Positions 50,898 through 59,307 of a stretch of DNA of 64,000 bases are shown piece by piece. The notes beneath the pieces were generated by a model. The model worked only from the letters and a program-made list of their open reading frames with translations. It was not told the origin of the DNA and did no database searches. Location of the stretch: the NCBI GenBank assembly GCA_016789705.1, contig JAEUQR010000083.1:27311-91310 (forward strand), given 5' to 3'. The translations under genes and the position numbers were made by a program. Source of the DNA: Acidobacteriota bacterium (GTDB lineage: Bacteria; Acidobacteriota; Vicinamibacteria; Vicinamibacterales; UBA2999). The number at the start of each line of letters is the position of its first letter. The stretch's first letter is position 1.

Positions 50898-51506
50898 ATG
50901 GCCGATTGCCTGGTCAACGACATCGCGGAAACGTTCGATTTCCTGCCGGAAACGTGGGGGGCGCTGCTCGGCGGGCTCGAGCGCCGCATCGGCGCCAGCC
51001 GCCGGGTGGTGACGGCCGTGCGATTCGACGGTGTCGACCAGCCGTCATTCCGCCACCCCGACCTGGCCGGGCTGGCCCTCGACCGGATCGCCCGCATCGA
51101 CGTGGACGCGGAGGATGCCGGCGCGCTGCTCAGGGCCGCGGTGGACGCGGCGAGTGACAGCCTGCCGGATCTCGTGGCCGGCGTCGGCCAGACGGCCGCG
51201 GCGCTCCGCGGTGACGCCCCGGATGCGCAGGGGCAGCTCGGCTCGCTCGTGGTCGCGCTGCAGTCGCTCATGAGCCTCACCGTCGCCGCCGGCACCGCCG
51301 CCGACATCTCGTATGGCGCCGACCCGGGCGCCGACACCATCGTGCGCGGCGCCTGCGCGCGCATCGAAGCGGCGCTTGCGACGCTCGTCGCCCGTCAGAC
51401 CGACGGCGACACGCGCGCGGTGGCCGACGCGCTCGACGAACACCTGGCACCGGCCGTCGCCGGCTGGACCGCTGTCCTGACTCCTATTCGCATGAGGGCT
51501 GCATGA
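50898..51506 (+). CDS. Hypothetical protein divergent from flagellin
   Basis: A 202-residue acidic protein that I do not recognise. The first ~75 residues look alpha/beta (VVTAVRFDGVDQPSFRHPDL), the rest is helical (AALLRAAVDAASDSLPDLVAGVGQTAAALRG-like, then LVVALQSLMSLTVAAGTAADI and ARIEAALATLVARQTDGDTRAVADALDEHLAPAVAGW). No signal or membrane helix. It shares the 165-base divergent region with fliC and overlaps the next gene (ATGA), which links it to the glycosylation operon. A role in filament assembly or modification is only a guess from position. Confidence 0.7.
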   Translation: MADCLVNDIAETFDFLPETWGALLGGLERRIGASRRVVTAVRFDGVDQPSFRHPDLAGLALDRIARIDVDAEDAGALLRAAVDAASDSLPDLVAGVGQTAAALRGDAPDAQGQLGSLVVALQSLMSLTVAAGTAADISYGADPGADTIVRGACARIEAALATLVARQTDGDTRAVADALDEHLAPAVAGWTAVLTPIRMRAA

Positions 51507-52012
51507 GCGTCGCCTACGGACACCCCGCCCCGGGAATGAGCACGATCTTCTTCCCGGCCACCGGACTGCATCTGCGCTACCGCTGCGACCCGCTCGGGCA
51601 CCAGATCGTCGTGACCGACGAGGCCGGGGAGGTCGTGCGCGTGTTCGGCGGCTTCGGCCGCAAGGTCGGCACCCTCGACACGCCGCTCGATCTCGTGTTC
51701 GTGCGGCCGGAGTTCGGCGGCGAACGCCTGCCGGTGGATTCGGCCGACGCCGTCTGGGTGGCGGTGGCCGACTACGGCAACCGCCGCGTGCAGGTCTTCG
51801 AACTCGACGGCAGCCCGGTGGGCGAGTTCTCGGTCGACGCGCCCGACGGCGGGCCGTGGTCGCCGACCGGCCTCGTCTGGCGCTCACCGGTGCTCGAAGT
51901 GGAGGGCCTCGACGGCGCGCGCACGGCCGTGCACCTCAGCGCGGCGCTGCTGGCCGGTGCGGGCCGCACCGCCTTCGGACGGGCGGTTCCCGGCAGCGAG
52001 GCCCGGCACTGA
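51503..52012 (+). CDS. Short NHL-repeat-like protein
   Basis: A 169-residue soluble protein. DAVWVAVADYGNRRVQVFELDGSPVGEFS is a clear NHL-type beta-propeller blade, preceded by a weaker one (HQIVVTDEAGEVVRVFGGFG). Two or three blades are too few for a closed propeller, so it would need to oligomerise or serve as a binding module. ATG51503 overlaps the preceding gene and its stop overlaps the aminotransferase start (TGATG). ATG51536 is another possible start. Function unknown. Confidence 0.65.
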   Translation: MSVAYGHPAPGMSTIFFPATGLHLRYRCDPLGHQIVVTDEAGEVVRVFGGFGRKVGTLDTPLDLVFVRPEFGGERLPVDSADAVWVAVADYGNRRVQVFELDGSPVGEFSVDAPDGGPWSPTGLVWRSPVLEVEGLDGARTAVHLSAALLAGAGRTAFGRAVPGSEARH

Positions 52013-53178
52013 TGGCCCCCGCCACCACGACCGCCGTGCGATTCGCGCCGCCCGTCATCGGCCGCGGTGAAATCGACGAAGTGGTCGCCGCGCTCGAGTC
52101 GGGCTGGCTCTCGACGGGGCCGCGTGTACGCCAGTTCGAAGCGGCGTTTGCCGGCTACACCGGCGCGCCGCACGCGCTGGCGCTCAACTCGTGCACGGCG
52201 GCGCTGCATCTGGCGCTCCTCGCCTACGAGATCGGGCCCGGTGACGAGGTGGTGACGACCCCGCTCACGTTCTGCGCCACGGCCAACGTCGCCATCCACG
52301 CCGGCGCCACGCCGCGGTTCGCCGACATCGACCCGCACACGTGGAATCTGTCGCCGGCCGCGGCCGAGGCGGCGGTGACATCGAAGACGCGGGCCGTCAT
52401 CCCGGTGCACTTCGCCGGCCGGCCCGTGAACGTCGCGGCCTTCCGCGCGCTGGCGACCCGGCACCGCCTGGCGCTCGTCGAAGACGCCGCGCACGCCGTC
52501 GAAGCCGTGTCGGCGGGGCGGAAGATCGGCGCGACGGCCGACGTCACCTGCTTCAGCTTCTACGCCACGAAGAACCTGACGACTGGCGAGGGCGGCATGC
52601 TCACGACGGCCTCGGACGAGGTGGCGCGCTTTGCCCGCACGGCCTCGCAGCACGGCATCAGCCGCGACGGCTGGGCGCGCTACAAGGCGCTCGGCAGCCC
52701 GCACTACGACGTGCTGTTCCCTGGCTTCAAGTACAACATGATGGACCTGCAGGCGGCCATCGGGCTGCACCAGCTCGCCGGGCTCGCCGCGCGCACCGCG
52801 CGCCGCGAATCGGTGTGGCGCATCTACGACGAGGGGCTCGCCGACCTGCCGCTCGGACGGCCGGCCCCGGTGCCGGCGGGCGACGTGCACGCGCGGCATC
52901 TCTATTCGGTGCTCGTCGGCCCGGAGTCGGACTGGACGCGTGATGACCTCATCGCGCACCTGGCCACCCACGGCATCGCGACCAGCGTGCATTTCCGGGC
53001 GCTCCACCTGCATCCGTACTACCGCGAGCGCTACGGCCTCACGCGCGGCATGTTCCCCGAGGCCGAGCGGGTCTCGGACCAGATCGTGTCGCTGCCGCTC
53101 GCCGGCGGCATGACCGACGACGAGGCCTGGGCGGTCGTGGACGTGCTGCGGCGGGCAATTCCGGGACGGACGCGCTGA
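52012..53178 (+). CDS. DegT/DnrJ/EryC1 aminotransferase, PseC/LegC-like
   Basis: A 388-residue PLP enzyme. Motifs are SGWLSTGPRVRQFE, ALNSCTAALHLALL, IPVHFAGRPV, VEDAAHAVEA (PLP-binding Asp) and FSFYATKNLTTGEGGM with the Schiff-base Lys187, then KYNMMDLQAAIGLHQL. Such enzymes transfer an amino group from glutamate to a 4-keto UDP-sugar, the second step of pseudaminic or legionaminic acid synthesis. The next gene (PseG-like) supports that pathway. The dehydratase for step one is not in the window. It is coupled to both neighbours by TGATG overlaps. Confidence 0.88.
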   Translation: MAPATTTAVRFAPPVIGRGEIDEVVAALESGWLSTGPRVRQFEAAFAGYTGAPHALALNSCTAALHLALLAYEIGPGDEVVTTPLTFCATANVAIHAGATPRFADIDPHTWNLSPAAAEAAVTSKTRAVIPVHFAGRPVNVAAFRALATRHRLALVEDAAHAVEAVSAGRKIGATADVTCFSFYATKNLTTGEGGMLTTASDEVARFARTASQHGISRDGWARYKALGSPHYDVLFPGFKYNMMDLQAAIGLHQLAGLAARTARRESVWRIYDEGLADLPLGRPAPVPAGDVHARHLYSVLVGPESDWTRDDLIAHLATHGIATSVHFRALHLHPYYRERYGLTRGMFPEAERVSDQIVSLPLAGGMTDDEAWAVVDVLRRAIPGRTR

Positions 53179-54158
53179 TGCCGATTATCCGACACGTGGC
53201 GGTCGTCTTTCGCATCGCGGCCGGCCCCCGCCTGGGCTTCGGCCACCTCGTCCGGTGCCGCGCCCTCGCGCGCGCCCTCGGTGTCGTGCCGCGGGTGTCG
53301 ATCCGCGGCACCGCGGCGACCCGGCGCGCCGCGGCACGCCTCGGCGCGCGGGTGCTCGACGGTGGCCCGCGGCTGCTCGGCCGAGAACGTCCACATCTGC
53401 TCGTCGTGGACGACCCGTCGGCGATCGAGGCGCGCCGCTGGGTGTCGGCCGCCCGGCGCCGCGGCATCCCGGTGGCCAGCATCCACGATGCGGGCCTCGC
53501 ACGTGTGCGCGCCGACCTCGTCATCGACGGCAGCGTGCGCACCGCGCCTTCCGCCGACGCCACCCGGCTCTTCGGGCCGCGGTATGCCGTCATCGACCCG
53601 CGCCTGTCCGCCTCCGGCACCCGGCGCCGCGCCGTCGCCGGCCGCGTCGTCGTGGCGGTGGGCGGCGGCGCGCATGTGTTCTCGCTCGTGCCGGCTGTCG
53701 TGGCCGCGCTGGCCCGGCGCGTGCCGGGCCTCGACATCCGGGTGGCCGCGGGCTTCACGCCGCGCCCCCTGCGGCCGGCGCTGCCGGCGGGTCGCTGGCT
53801 CGCGCCCGGGCAACTCGGCCGCGCGATGTCCAACGCGCATCTCGCCATCGTCGCGGGTGGCATCACGGCCTACGAAGCCTGCGCCCTCGGCGTGCCGGCC
53901 GTGGCCGTCTCGGTCGTGCCGGCACAGCAGCCCACCGTGCGGGCGCTGGCCCGGCGCGGCGCGGCGGTGGATGGCGGGCCGCTCGGCACGGCGGCCGCCG
54001 CGAGCCGTGTCGCCGGCCATACGTCGCGGCTGCTGGCGTCGCCGGCGGCGCAGCGGCGCCTGGCGGCGAACGGGCGGTGTCTCGTGGACGGCCGCGGTGC
54101 GGCCCGCGTGGCCGTGGCGCTCCGCGCACTGGCGCGGGCGGGAGGGCCCCGTGGCTGA
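53178..54158 (+). CDS. PseG-like UDP-sugar hydrolase
   Basis: A 326-residue GT-B-fold protein. FRIAAGPRLGFGHLVRCRAL matches the PseG N-terminal G-x-GH-x-x-R motif with the catalytic-base His, VVVAVGGGAHVF starts the second domain, and VAGGITAYEACALGVPAVAV is the nucleotide-sugar-binding segment. PseG removes UDP from the 2,4-diacetamido sugar before condensation with phosphoenolpyruvate. It is more Arg/Ala-rich than usual, and the match is by motif only. It overlaps the HAD gene by eight bases. Confidence 0.78.
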   Translation: MPIIRHVAVVFRIAAGPRLGFGHLVRCRALARALGVVPRVSIRGTAATRRAAARLGARVLDGGPRLLGRERPHLLVVDDPSAIEARRWVSAARRRGIPVASIHDAGLARVRADLVIDGSVRTAPSADATRLFGPRYAVIDPRLSASGTRRRAVAGRVVVAVGGGAHVFSLVPAVVAALARRVPGLDIRVAAGFTPRPLRPALPAGRWLAPGQLGRAMSNAHLAIVAGGITAYEACALGVPAVAVSVVPAQQPTVRALARRGAAVDGGPLGTAAAASRVAGHTSRLLASPAAQRRLAANGRCLVDGRGAARVAVALRALARAGGPRG

Positions 54159-54849
54159 TCGCCGCGCCATCCTCTTCGATCTCGACGACACGCTCTATCC
54201 AGTCGAGCGTTTCGTGATGAGCGGCTTCCGGGCCGTCGCCGCCGTCGTGGAGGCCCGTTGGGGCGTGGCGCGCGCCGCTGCGCTCGAGACGCTCGTGAGC
54301 GCCGCCACGGCTGCCCGCGGCCGCGAGCTGCAGGTGCTGGCCGAACGGCACGGCCTGCCGGCCGCGGCCGTGCCCGAGCTCGTCGATGTCATCCGCCTGC
54401 ACGTGCCGGAACTGCGCCTGCCCGAACTGAGCCTGGCGGTGCTCGGTGTGCTGCGCCGCGACTGGCGCCTCGGCCTCGTCACCAACGGCCGGCCCGACAT
54501 CCAGGCCCGCAAGGTGCGCGCGCTCGGCCTGCACCGCCTGGTCGATGCCGTCGTGTTTGCACACGCGGTGGGCAGTGGCGCCGGCAAGCCCGACGCCGCG
54601 CCGTTCCTCGAGGCGGGCCGTCAACTCGGCGTGGCCGCCGCGGCGACGGTGTTCGTCGGCGACGATCCCGACTGCGATATCGACGGCGCGCACGCCGTCG
54701 GCATGAGAACGATCTGGCTGCCGGCCCGTGTCGCGCCCCAGGGAGCGCGCCCGGCCGAGCGGGCCGATGTGATCGTGGCGTCGCTGGCCGATGTGCCGGC
54801 CGCCGCCACCCGACTGCTTGCGCCCGAATGGAGGGCCCATGTTGCCTGA
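54151..54849 (+). CDS. HAD-family phosphatase
   Basis: A 232-residue haloacid-dehalogenase phosphatase: motif I LFDLDDTLYP (nucleophile Asp in DLD), motif II VTNG, motif III Lys in GKPD, motif IV VGDDPDCDIDGAHAVGM. The helical cap lies at ~20-90. GTG54151 has GGGAGGG upstream, inside the PseG-like gene. Directly before a NeuB-family gene, it might dephosphorylate a 9-phospho-nonulosonate, as in KDN pathways, which would be an addition to the classic Pse route; this is inference. Confidence 0.82.
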   Translation: MADRRAILFDLDDTLYPVERFVMSGFRAVAAVVEARWGVARAAALETLVSAATAARGRELQVLAERHGLPAAAVPELVDVIRLHVPELRLPELSLAVLGVLRRDWRLGLVTNGRPDIQARKVRALGLHRLVDAVVFAHAVGSGAGKPDAAPFLEAGRQLGVAAAATVFVGDDPDCDIDGAHAVGMRTIWLPARVAPQGARPAERADVIVASLADVPAAATRLLAPEWRAHVA

Positions 54850-55915
54850 CGCCACTCAACTGCGCATCGGCGGCCGCGTGGCCGGCGACGGCGCGCCGCT
54901 CTTCGTCATCGCCGAAATCGGCTTGAACCATGACGGCTCCCTCGAACGCGCGCTGGCGCTCGTCGATGCGGCCGCGGCTGCCGGCGCCTCGGCCGTGAAG
55001 GTGCAGGCGCTCATCGCCGACGAACTCGTGGCGCCGGGCGCGCCGGCGCCGATGCACGTCGAGGCGGCCTCGCTCGTGGACTTCTTCCGCCGCTTCGAAC
55101 TCGACGAAGCCGGCTACGCGCGGCTGGCCGCGCGGGCCCGCGAGCGCGGCCTGGCGTTCATCGCCACGCCGTTCTCGGAGGCCGCCGTCGACATGCTCGA
55201 ACGCGTCGGCGTCGATGCCTGGAAGATCGCGAGCGGCGACGTCACCTGGGAGCGGCTCATCGCGCGCTGCGGCGCGACCGGCAAGCCGCTCATCATCTCG
55301 ACCGGCATGTCGTCCCTCCAGGAAGCGCAGCGCGCGCTCTACTGGGCGGTGCGCGCCGGCGCGCCCGGCGTGGCGCTGCTGCACTGCGTCTCGGCGTATC
55401 CCGTGCCGAAGGGCAGCGAGAACCTGCGCGCCATCGCCACGCTCGGGATGGCCTGCCGCGCCGTCGTCGGCTTCTCGGATCACGGCGCTGACGGCTTCTC
55501 GGTACCGCTCGCCGTCGCCATGGGCGCGGCCATCTACGAACGGCATCTCGTGCTCCAGGCCGACGACGACAGCATCGACGCCGAGGTCTCGAGCACGCCC
55601 GGCGAACTGGCGGCCCTCATCCGCTCGGCGGCGCGGGCGCACGCCGCGCTCGGCACCGGCGTGAAGGTCTGCCTGCCGGCCGAGAAGGGCAATCTCGATC
55701 CGAGCCGGCGCGCGCTCTACGCGCGGCGGCGCCTGCCGGCCGGCCACGTCGTGTCGGCGGCGGACCTCATCGCCCTGCGTCCCGCGCATGGCCTCGGCGC
55801 CGATCGCCAGCGCGAGCTGGTGGGGCAGCGGCTCAGCCGCGACGTGGATGCCGGCGCGCCGTTCCTGATCGCCGACCTGCACGCCCACGACAAGGGAACC
55901 GAACATGTCGCTTAA
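54839..55915 (+). CDS. NeuB-family nonulosonate synthase
   Basis: A 358-residue enzyme. The TIM-barrel part (FVIAEIGLNHDGSLERALALVDAAAAAGASAVKVQ, IASGDVTWERL, STGMSSLQEAQRAL, HCVSAYPVP, VGFSDHGADG) is followed by a SAF/antifreeze-like domain (YARRRLPAGHVVSAADLIALRP). It condenses phosphoenolpyruvate with a 2,4-diacetamido hexose (PseI/LegI) or with a mannosamine (NeuB); the sequence does not tell which. GGAGG precedes ATG54839. It overlaps the HAD gene by 11 bases and the ATP-grasp gene by 11. Confidence 0.9.
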   Translation: MLPDATQLRIGGRVAGDGAPLFVIAEIGLNHDGSLERALALVDAAAAAGASAVKVQALIADELVAPGAPAPMHVEAASLVDFFRRFELDEAGYARLAARARERGLAFIATPFSEAAVDMLERVGVDAWKIASGDVTWERLIARCGATGKPLIISTGMSSLQEAQRALYWAVRAGAPGVALLHCVSAYPVPKGSENLRAIATLGMACRAVVGFSDHGADGFSVPLAVAMGAAIYERHLVLQADDDSIDAEVSSTPGELAALIRSAARAHAALGTGVKVCLPAEKGNLDPSRRALYARRRLPAGHVVSAADLIALRPAHGLGADRQRELVGQRLSRDVDAGAPFLIADLHAHDKGTEHVA

Positions 55916-56909
55916 CGTCCTCATCACCGCCGGATCGCGGCGGGTGCCGCTCGTGCGCGCGTTTCAGCGGGCCGTGGCGCACCACCGCGGCGGCAACGTC
56001 ATCGTGACCGACGTGAACCCGCTGTCACCGGCGGTGCACGCCGCGAATCGCGCCTACCGGGTGCCGCTCTCGGCCGCGCCCGGCTACATCGACGCCATCC
56101 TCGACATCTGCCTCGGCGAGCGCGTGTCGCTCGTCGTGCCGACCATCGACGACGAACTCGTGCTGTTCGGCGGCGCCGTGGCGCGCTTCCGCGAGCACGG
56201 CATCCGCGTGGCGGTGTCGCCGACGCCGACCTCGGCGCTCTGCGAGGACAAGTACGCGACGTGCCGCCACCTGAACGACCTCGGCATCCCGGCAGCGGCC
56301 TCGTGGCTGCCGGGCGACCTGCCGGCCGTGCCGCCCTTTCCGCTCTTCATCAAGCCGCGGCGCGGCCGCGGCAGCGTCGGCGCGCACGCCGTGCGCACGC
56401 CGAAGGAACTCGATTTCTTCTCCGACTACGTGCCCGACGCCGTCGTGCAGGCGTATCTCGAGGGGCCGGAGTTCACAATCGACATGCTCTGTGACTTCAA
56501 CGGCCAGCCGCTCAGCATCGTGCCGCGCCGCCGCGATGTCATCCGTGCCGGCGTCTCCGACCGCGGCCGCACGGTGAACGACCCAGCCCTCATCCAGGTG
56601 GCGCGCACCTGCGCGGCGGCGCTGCCATTTGCCGGCGCGGTCAACATCCAGTGCCGGCTCGTCGACGGCCAGCCGGTCATCTTCGAAATCAACCCGCGTT
56701 TCTCGGGCGGCATCCCGCTCACGATTCACGCCGGCGCCGACTTCCCGCGGATGCTCGTCGATCTCGCCGCCGGGGTGCGCGTGGCGCCGGCCATCGGCAG
56801 GTTCCGCGACAACCTCTGGATGACCAGCTACGAGACGTCGGTGTTCCTCGACGGCAGCCGCGTCAGCCTGCCCGACTATCACCCGACCTGTGTTGAGGAC
56901 GTAGCATGA
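55905..56909 (+). CDS. ATP-grasp enzyme of the glycosylation locus
   Basis: A 334-residue protein: an N-terminal Rossmann-like part (NVLITAGSRRVPLVRAFQRA), the ATP-grasp lid (LFIKPRRGRGSVGAHAVRT) and the metal-binding pair (VIFEINPRFSGG). It resembles the carbamoyl-phosphate-synthase-like/PylC-like group, whose members ligate an acid to an amine. In a sugar locus it might attach an amino acid or acyl group to the amino sugar; no substrate can be read from sequence. It is coupled to NeuB-like and SpsF-like genes on both sides. Confidence 0.82.
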   Translation: MSLNVLITAGSRRVPLVRAFQRAVAHHRGGNVIVTDVNPLSPAVHAANRAYRVPLSAAPGYIDAILDICLGERVSLVVPTIDDELVLFGGAVARFREHGIRVAVSPTPTSALCEDKYATCRHLNDLGIPAAASWLPGDLPAVPPFPLFIKPRRGRGSVGAHAVRTPKELDFFSDYVPDAVVQAYLEGPEFTIDMLCDFNGQPLSIVPRRRDVIRAGVSDRGRTVNDPALIQVARTCAAALPFAGAVNIQCRLVDGQPVIFEINPRFSGGIPLTIHAGADFPRMLVDLAAGVRVAPAIGRFRDNLWMTSYETSVFLDGSRVSLPDYHPTCVEDVA

Positions 56910-57625
56910 GTGCCCGCGCCGCCATCGTCGTTCAGGCCCGGATGGGCTCCTCGCGTCTTCCCGGCAAGTCGCTCGCGCCGATTGCCGGCCGCTCGCTCGT
57001 CGCGCACGTCGTCGAACGGCTCGCCGATCAGGGCGAACTGCCGGTGGTGCTCGCGACGACGACGCTCCTCGAAGACGACCTGCTCTGTGATGAGGCCGAT
57101 CGCCTCGGCATCGCCGTGCTGCGCGGCTCGGCCGACGACGTGCTCGGCCGCTACGCCTTCGCGGCATCCCTCCTCGGCGTACCGGCGATCATCCGGGCCA
57201 CCGCCGACAACCCGGCCGTGGATCTCGCCGCGGCCGTCCGTACGCTCGAGATCCTGCAGCGATCCGGCGCCGACTACGTCGTGGACTACGGGCTGCCCGT
57301 CGGCGCGACGGTCGAGGCGATGCGCGTGCAGGCGCTCGTGCGTGCCGCGGCGCTCGCCACCGATGCCTACGACCGCGAGCACGTCACCCCCTTCATCCGG
57401 CGCGACGGCCGGTCGCGCGCCATCGACGCGCTGGCGCCCACCGAACTGCGGCGGCCCGATCTCCGCTTCACCATCGACACGCCCGAGGACCTCGACTACA
57501 TGCGCCGGGTCTACCTCGAGGCGGGACCCGCGGAGCGGCCGTGGCCGCTCGCGGCGCTCATCGCCGCCGCTGACCGGGTGCGCGAACGCGCCGAACTCGA
57601 ACAGACGGGAGCCGACGCGCGGTGA
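56906..57625 (+). CDS. SpsF-family cytidylyltransferase-like protein
   Basis: A 239-residue nucleotidyltransferase. IVVQARMGSSRLPGKSLAPIAGRSL is the signature of the SpsF/acylneuraminate cytidylyltransferase family; RATADNPAVD, YDREHVTPFIRR and DLRFTIDTPEDLDYMRRVY follow as usual. It probably makes the CMP-activated nonulosonate, the last step before transfer to flagellin. It overlaps the ATP-grasp gene (ATGA) and motA (GTGA). Confidence 0.85.
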   Translation: MSARAAIVVQARMGSSRLPGKSLAPIAGRSLVAHVVERLADQGELPVVLATTTLLEDDLLCDEADRLGIAVLRGSADDVLGRYAFAASLLGVPAIIRATADNPAVDLAAAVRTLEILQRSGADYVVDYGLPVGATVEAMRVQALVRAAALATDAYDREHVTPFIRRDGRSRAIDALAPTELRRPDLRFTIDTPEDLDYMRRVYLEAGPAERPWPLAALIAAADRVRERAELEQTGADAR

Positions 57626-58452
57626 CGACGCCCCGACGTTTCTCCGACGCGGCGTTCCTGTTCAGCGTGCCGTTGACGGTGGCGCTCGTCGTCGGCGCGC
57701 AGTCGCTCGACGGCGGCCGGCTCGGCACGCTGCTGCAGCCGGCGGCGGCGCTCATCGTCTTCGGCGGCACGGCCGTGGCCGTTGTCTTCAGCTTTCCGCT
57801 GCAGCTGCTGGCGCGCACCGGACGCGCGCTTGCCGCCGCGTTCGGACGCCGGCCCGAATCCGACACGGCGCTGCTGGCGCGGATGGGCGAGTACGCCACG
57901 CGAGCCCGGACGCGTGGCGCGCTCTCGCTCGAGAACGAACTCGGCAAACACGACGACCCGTTCCTGCTGCGTGCGCTCGCGCTGGTCGTCGACGGCGTGC
58001 CGGCGGCCGACGTGCGCCACACGCTCAAGACCTTCAGCCAGGTGCGCGAGGAGGCCGACGCCGAGTGTGCGCTGGTGCTCGAAGCGGCCGGCGGTTACGC
58101 ACCCACCCTCGGTATCCTCGGCGCCGTGCTCGGCCTCATCCAGGCCATGGAGCATCTGACCTCGCCGGCCAGCGTCGGCCCCGGCATCGCCGTGGCATTC
58201 GTGGCCACGGTCTACGGCGTCGGCGCCGCCAATCTCGTGTTCCTGCCACTGGCCACGCGGCTGCGCAGCCTCGGCCGTCAGGCCGCGCTCAGCCGTGAGG
58301 TCGTCATCGAAGGCGCCGTCGCCATCCAGCAGGGCATCCATCCGACGCTCGTCGATGGTCATCTGCGCAGTCTGCTCGTGGCCTGGCACGGCGCGCCGCA
58401 ATATGCGGTGCCGACGGAGGGCGCGGCCCGGGCGCGTCTGGTGAAGTCATGA
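57622..58452 (+). CDS. motA: Flagellar motor stator protein MotA
   Basis: A 276-residue inner-membrane protein with four helices (two near residues 10-60, two near 155-205). The MotA region GGYAPTLGILGAVLGLIQAMEHL and GPGIAVAFVATVYGVGAANLVFLPLATRL is clear; the cytoplasmic loop carries the charged residues that face FliG. It overlaps motB by four bases. Its presence at the end of the sugar operon means the stator shares transcripts with the glycosylation genes. Confidence 0.95.
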   Translation: MTTPRRFSDAAFLFSVPLTVALVVGAQSLDGGRLGTLLQPAAALIVFGGTAVAVVFSFPLQLLARTGRALAAAFGRRPESDTALLARMGEYATRARTRGALSLENELGKHDDPFLLRALALVVDGVPAADVRHTLKTFSQVREEADAECALVLEAAGGYAPTLGILGAVLGLIQAMEHLTSPASVGPGIAVAFVATVYGVGAANLVFLPLATRLRSLGRQAALSREVVIEGAVAIQQGIHPTLVDGHLRSLLVAWHGAPQYAVPTEGAARARLVKS

Positions 58453-59135
58453 ACATCCGCCTCTCGGCGACCCAGGTGTCGCGCGATCGCTGGCTCATTT
58501 CCTACGCCGACTTCATGACGCTGCTCTGCGCGTTCTTCATGACGGTCTACGCGGCGACCCTCACCGGGACGCCGGCCGCGACGGCCGCACCGGCCGCCGT
58601 CACCGCGCCGGCCGTCGAGACGGCCCCCGAGCCGCCGCCGGTCGATCCGGCCGTGGCGCTTCGCGAGCAGGTCGAGCGCGCGCTCGCCCCGGAACTGGCC
58701 GCCGGCTATCTGCAGCTCGTCGAGGACCCGCGGGGGCTCGTCATCGAAGTGCCCGAAGCCGGCGCCTTCGACGTCGGCCAGGCGAACCTGGCGCCCGAAG
58801 CCCAGGCGATGCTGTCGCGCATTGCCACGATGCTCACGACGCTGCCGAACGCGGTCCGCATCGAAGGGCACTCCGACACGACGCCCATCCGCACGCCGCA
58901 GTACGCCTCGAACTGGGATCTCTCGACCGCGCGCGCCACCCGGGTCGTGGCGTTCCTCTTGACCGCGGCCGGTTTGGCGCCCTCGCGCCTCTCGGCGGCC
59001 GGCTACGCCGAATTCCGGCCGCGTGCCTCGAATGACACGCCGGAGGGCCGGGCTCGCAACCGCCGCGTCGACCTCGTGCTGCTGAACGACGCCACGACAC
59101 GCGCCGAGGAGCCGGCGGGGAGCGTGCGGCCATGA
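58449..59135 (+). CDS. motB: Flagellar motor stator protein MotB
   Basis: A 228-residue protein. The single helix has the proton-carrying Asp21 (LISYADFMTLLCAFFM); a Pro/Ala linker follows, then the OmpA-like peptidoglycan-binding domain (VRIEGHSDTTPIRTPQYASNWDLSTARATRVVAFLL, RARNRRVDL). With MotA it forms the proton-driven stator. ATGA overlaps link it to motA and to the small ORF downstream. Confidence 0.95.
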   Translation: MNIRLSATQVSRDRWLISYADFMTLLCAFFMTVYAATLTGTPAATAAPAAVTAPAVETAPEPPPVDPAVALREQVERALAPELAAGYLQLVEDPRGLVIEVPEAGAFDVGQANLAPEAQAMLSRIATMLTTLPNAVRIEGHSDTTPIRTPQYASNWDLSTARATRVVAFLLTAAGLAPSRLSAAGYAEFRPRASNDTPEGRARNRRVDLVLLNDATTRAEEPAGSVRP

Positions 59136-59296
59136 AACGGCTCCGGCAGATGGTGGCGCAGGGAAGCGCCGAAGCGGCCCTCGATCTGGTGGTCGCGGCG
59201 GTGCCCGAATTCGAGGCGAGCGACGAGGTGCGGGTGTGGGCCCGGCGCCAAAGCGTCCCGGTGGTCCGACAAAGTGGACTGCCGCGGAGCGCGTAA
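59132..59296 (+). CDS. Small 54-residue protein coupled to motB
   Basis: The ATG overlaps the motB stop (ATGA), and the frame stays open for 54 codons: MKRLRQMVAQGSAEAALDLV ... VRVWARRQSVPVVRQSGLPRSA. It is basic and has no membrane segment. I do not recognise it. The four-base overlap, the same as at the surrounding functional gene pairs, argues that it is translated; codons near its 3' end are less G+C-biased than in neighbours, so the tail may be untranslated-like sequence. Confidence 0.4.
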   Translation: MKRLRQMVAQGSAEAALDLVVAAVPEFEASDEVRVWARRQSVPVVRQSGLPRSA

Positions 59297-59307
59297 CGGA
59301 GACTGTT

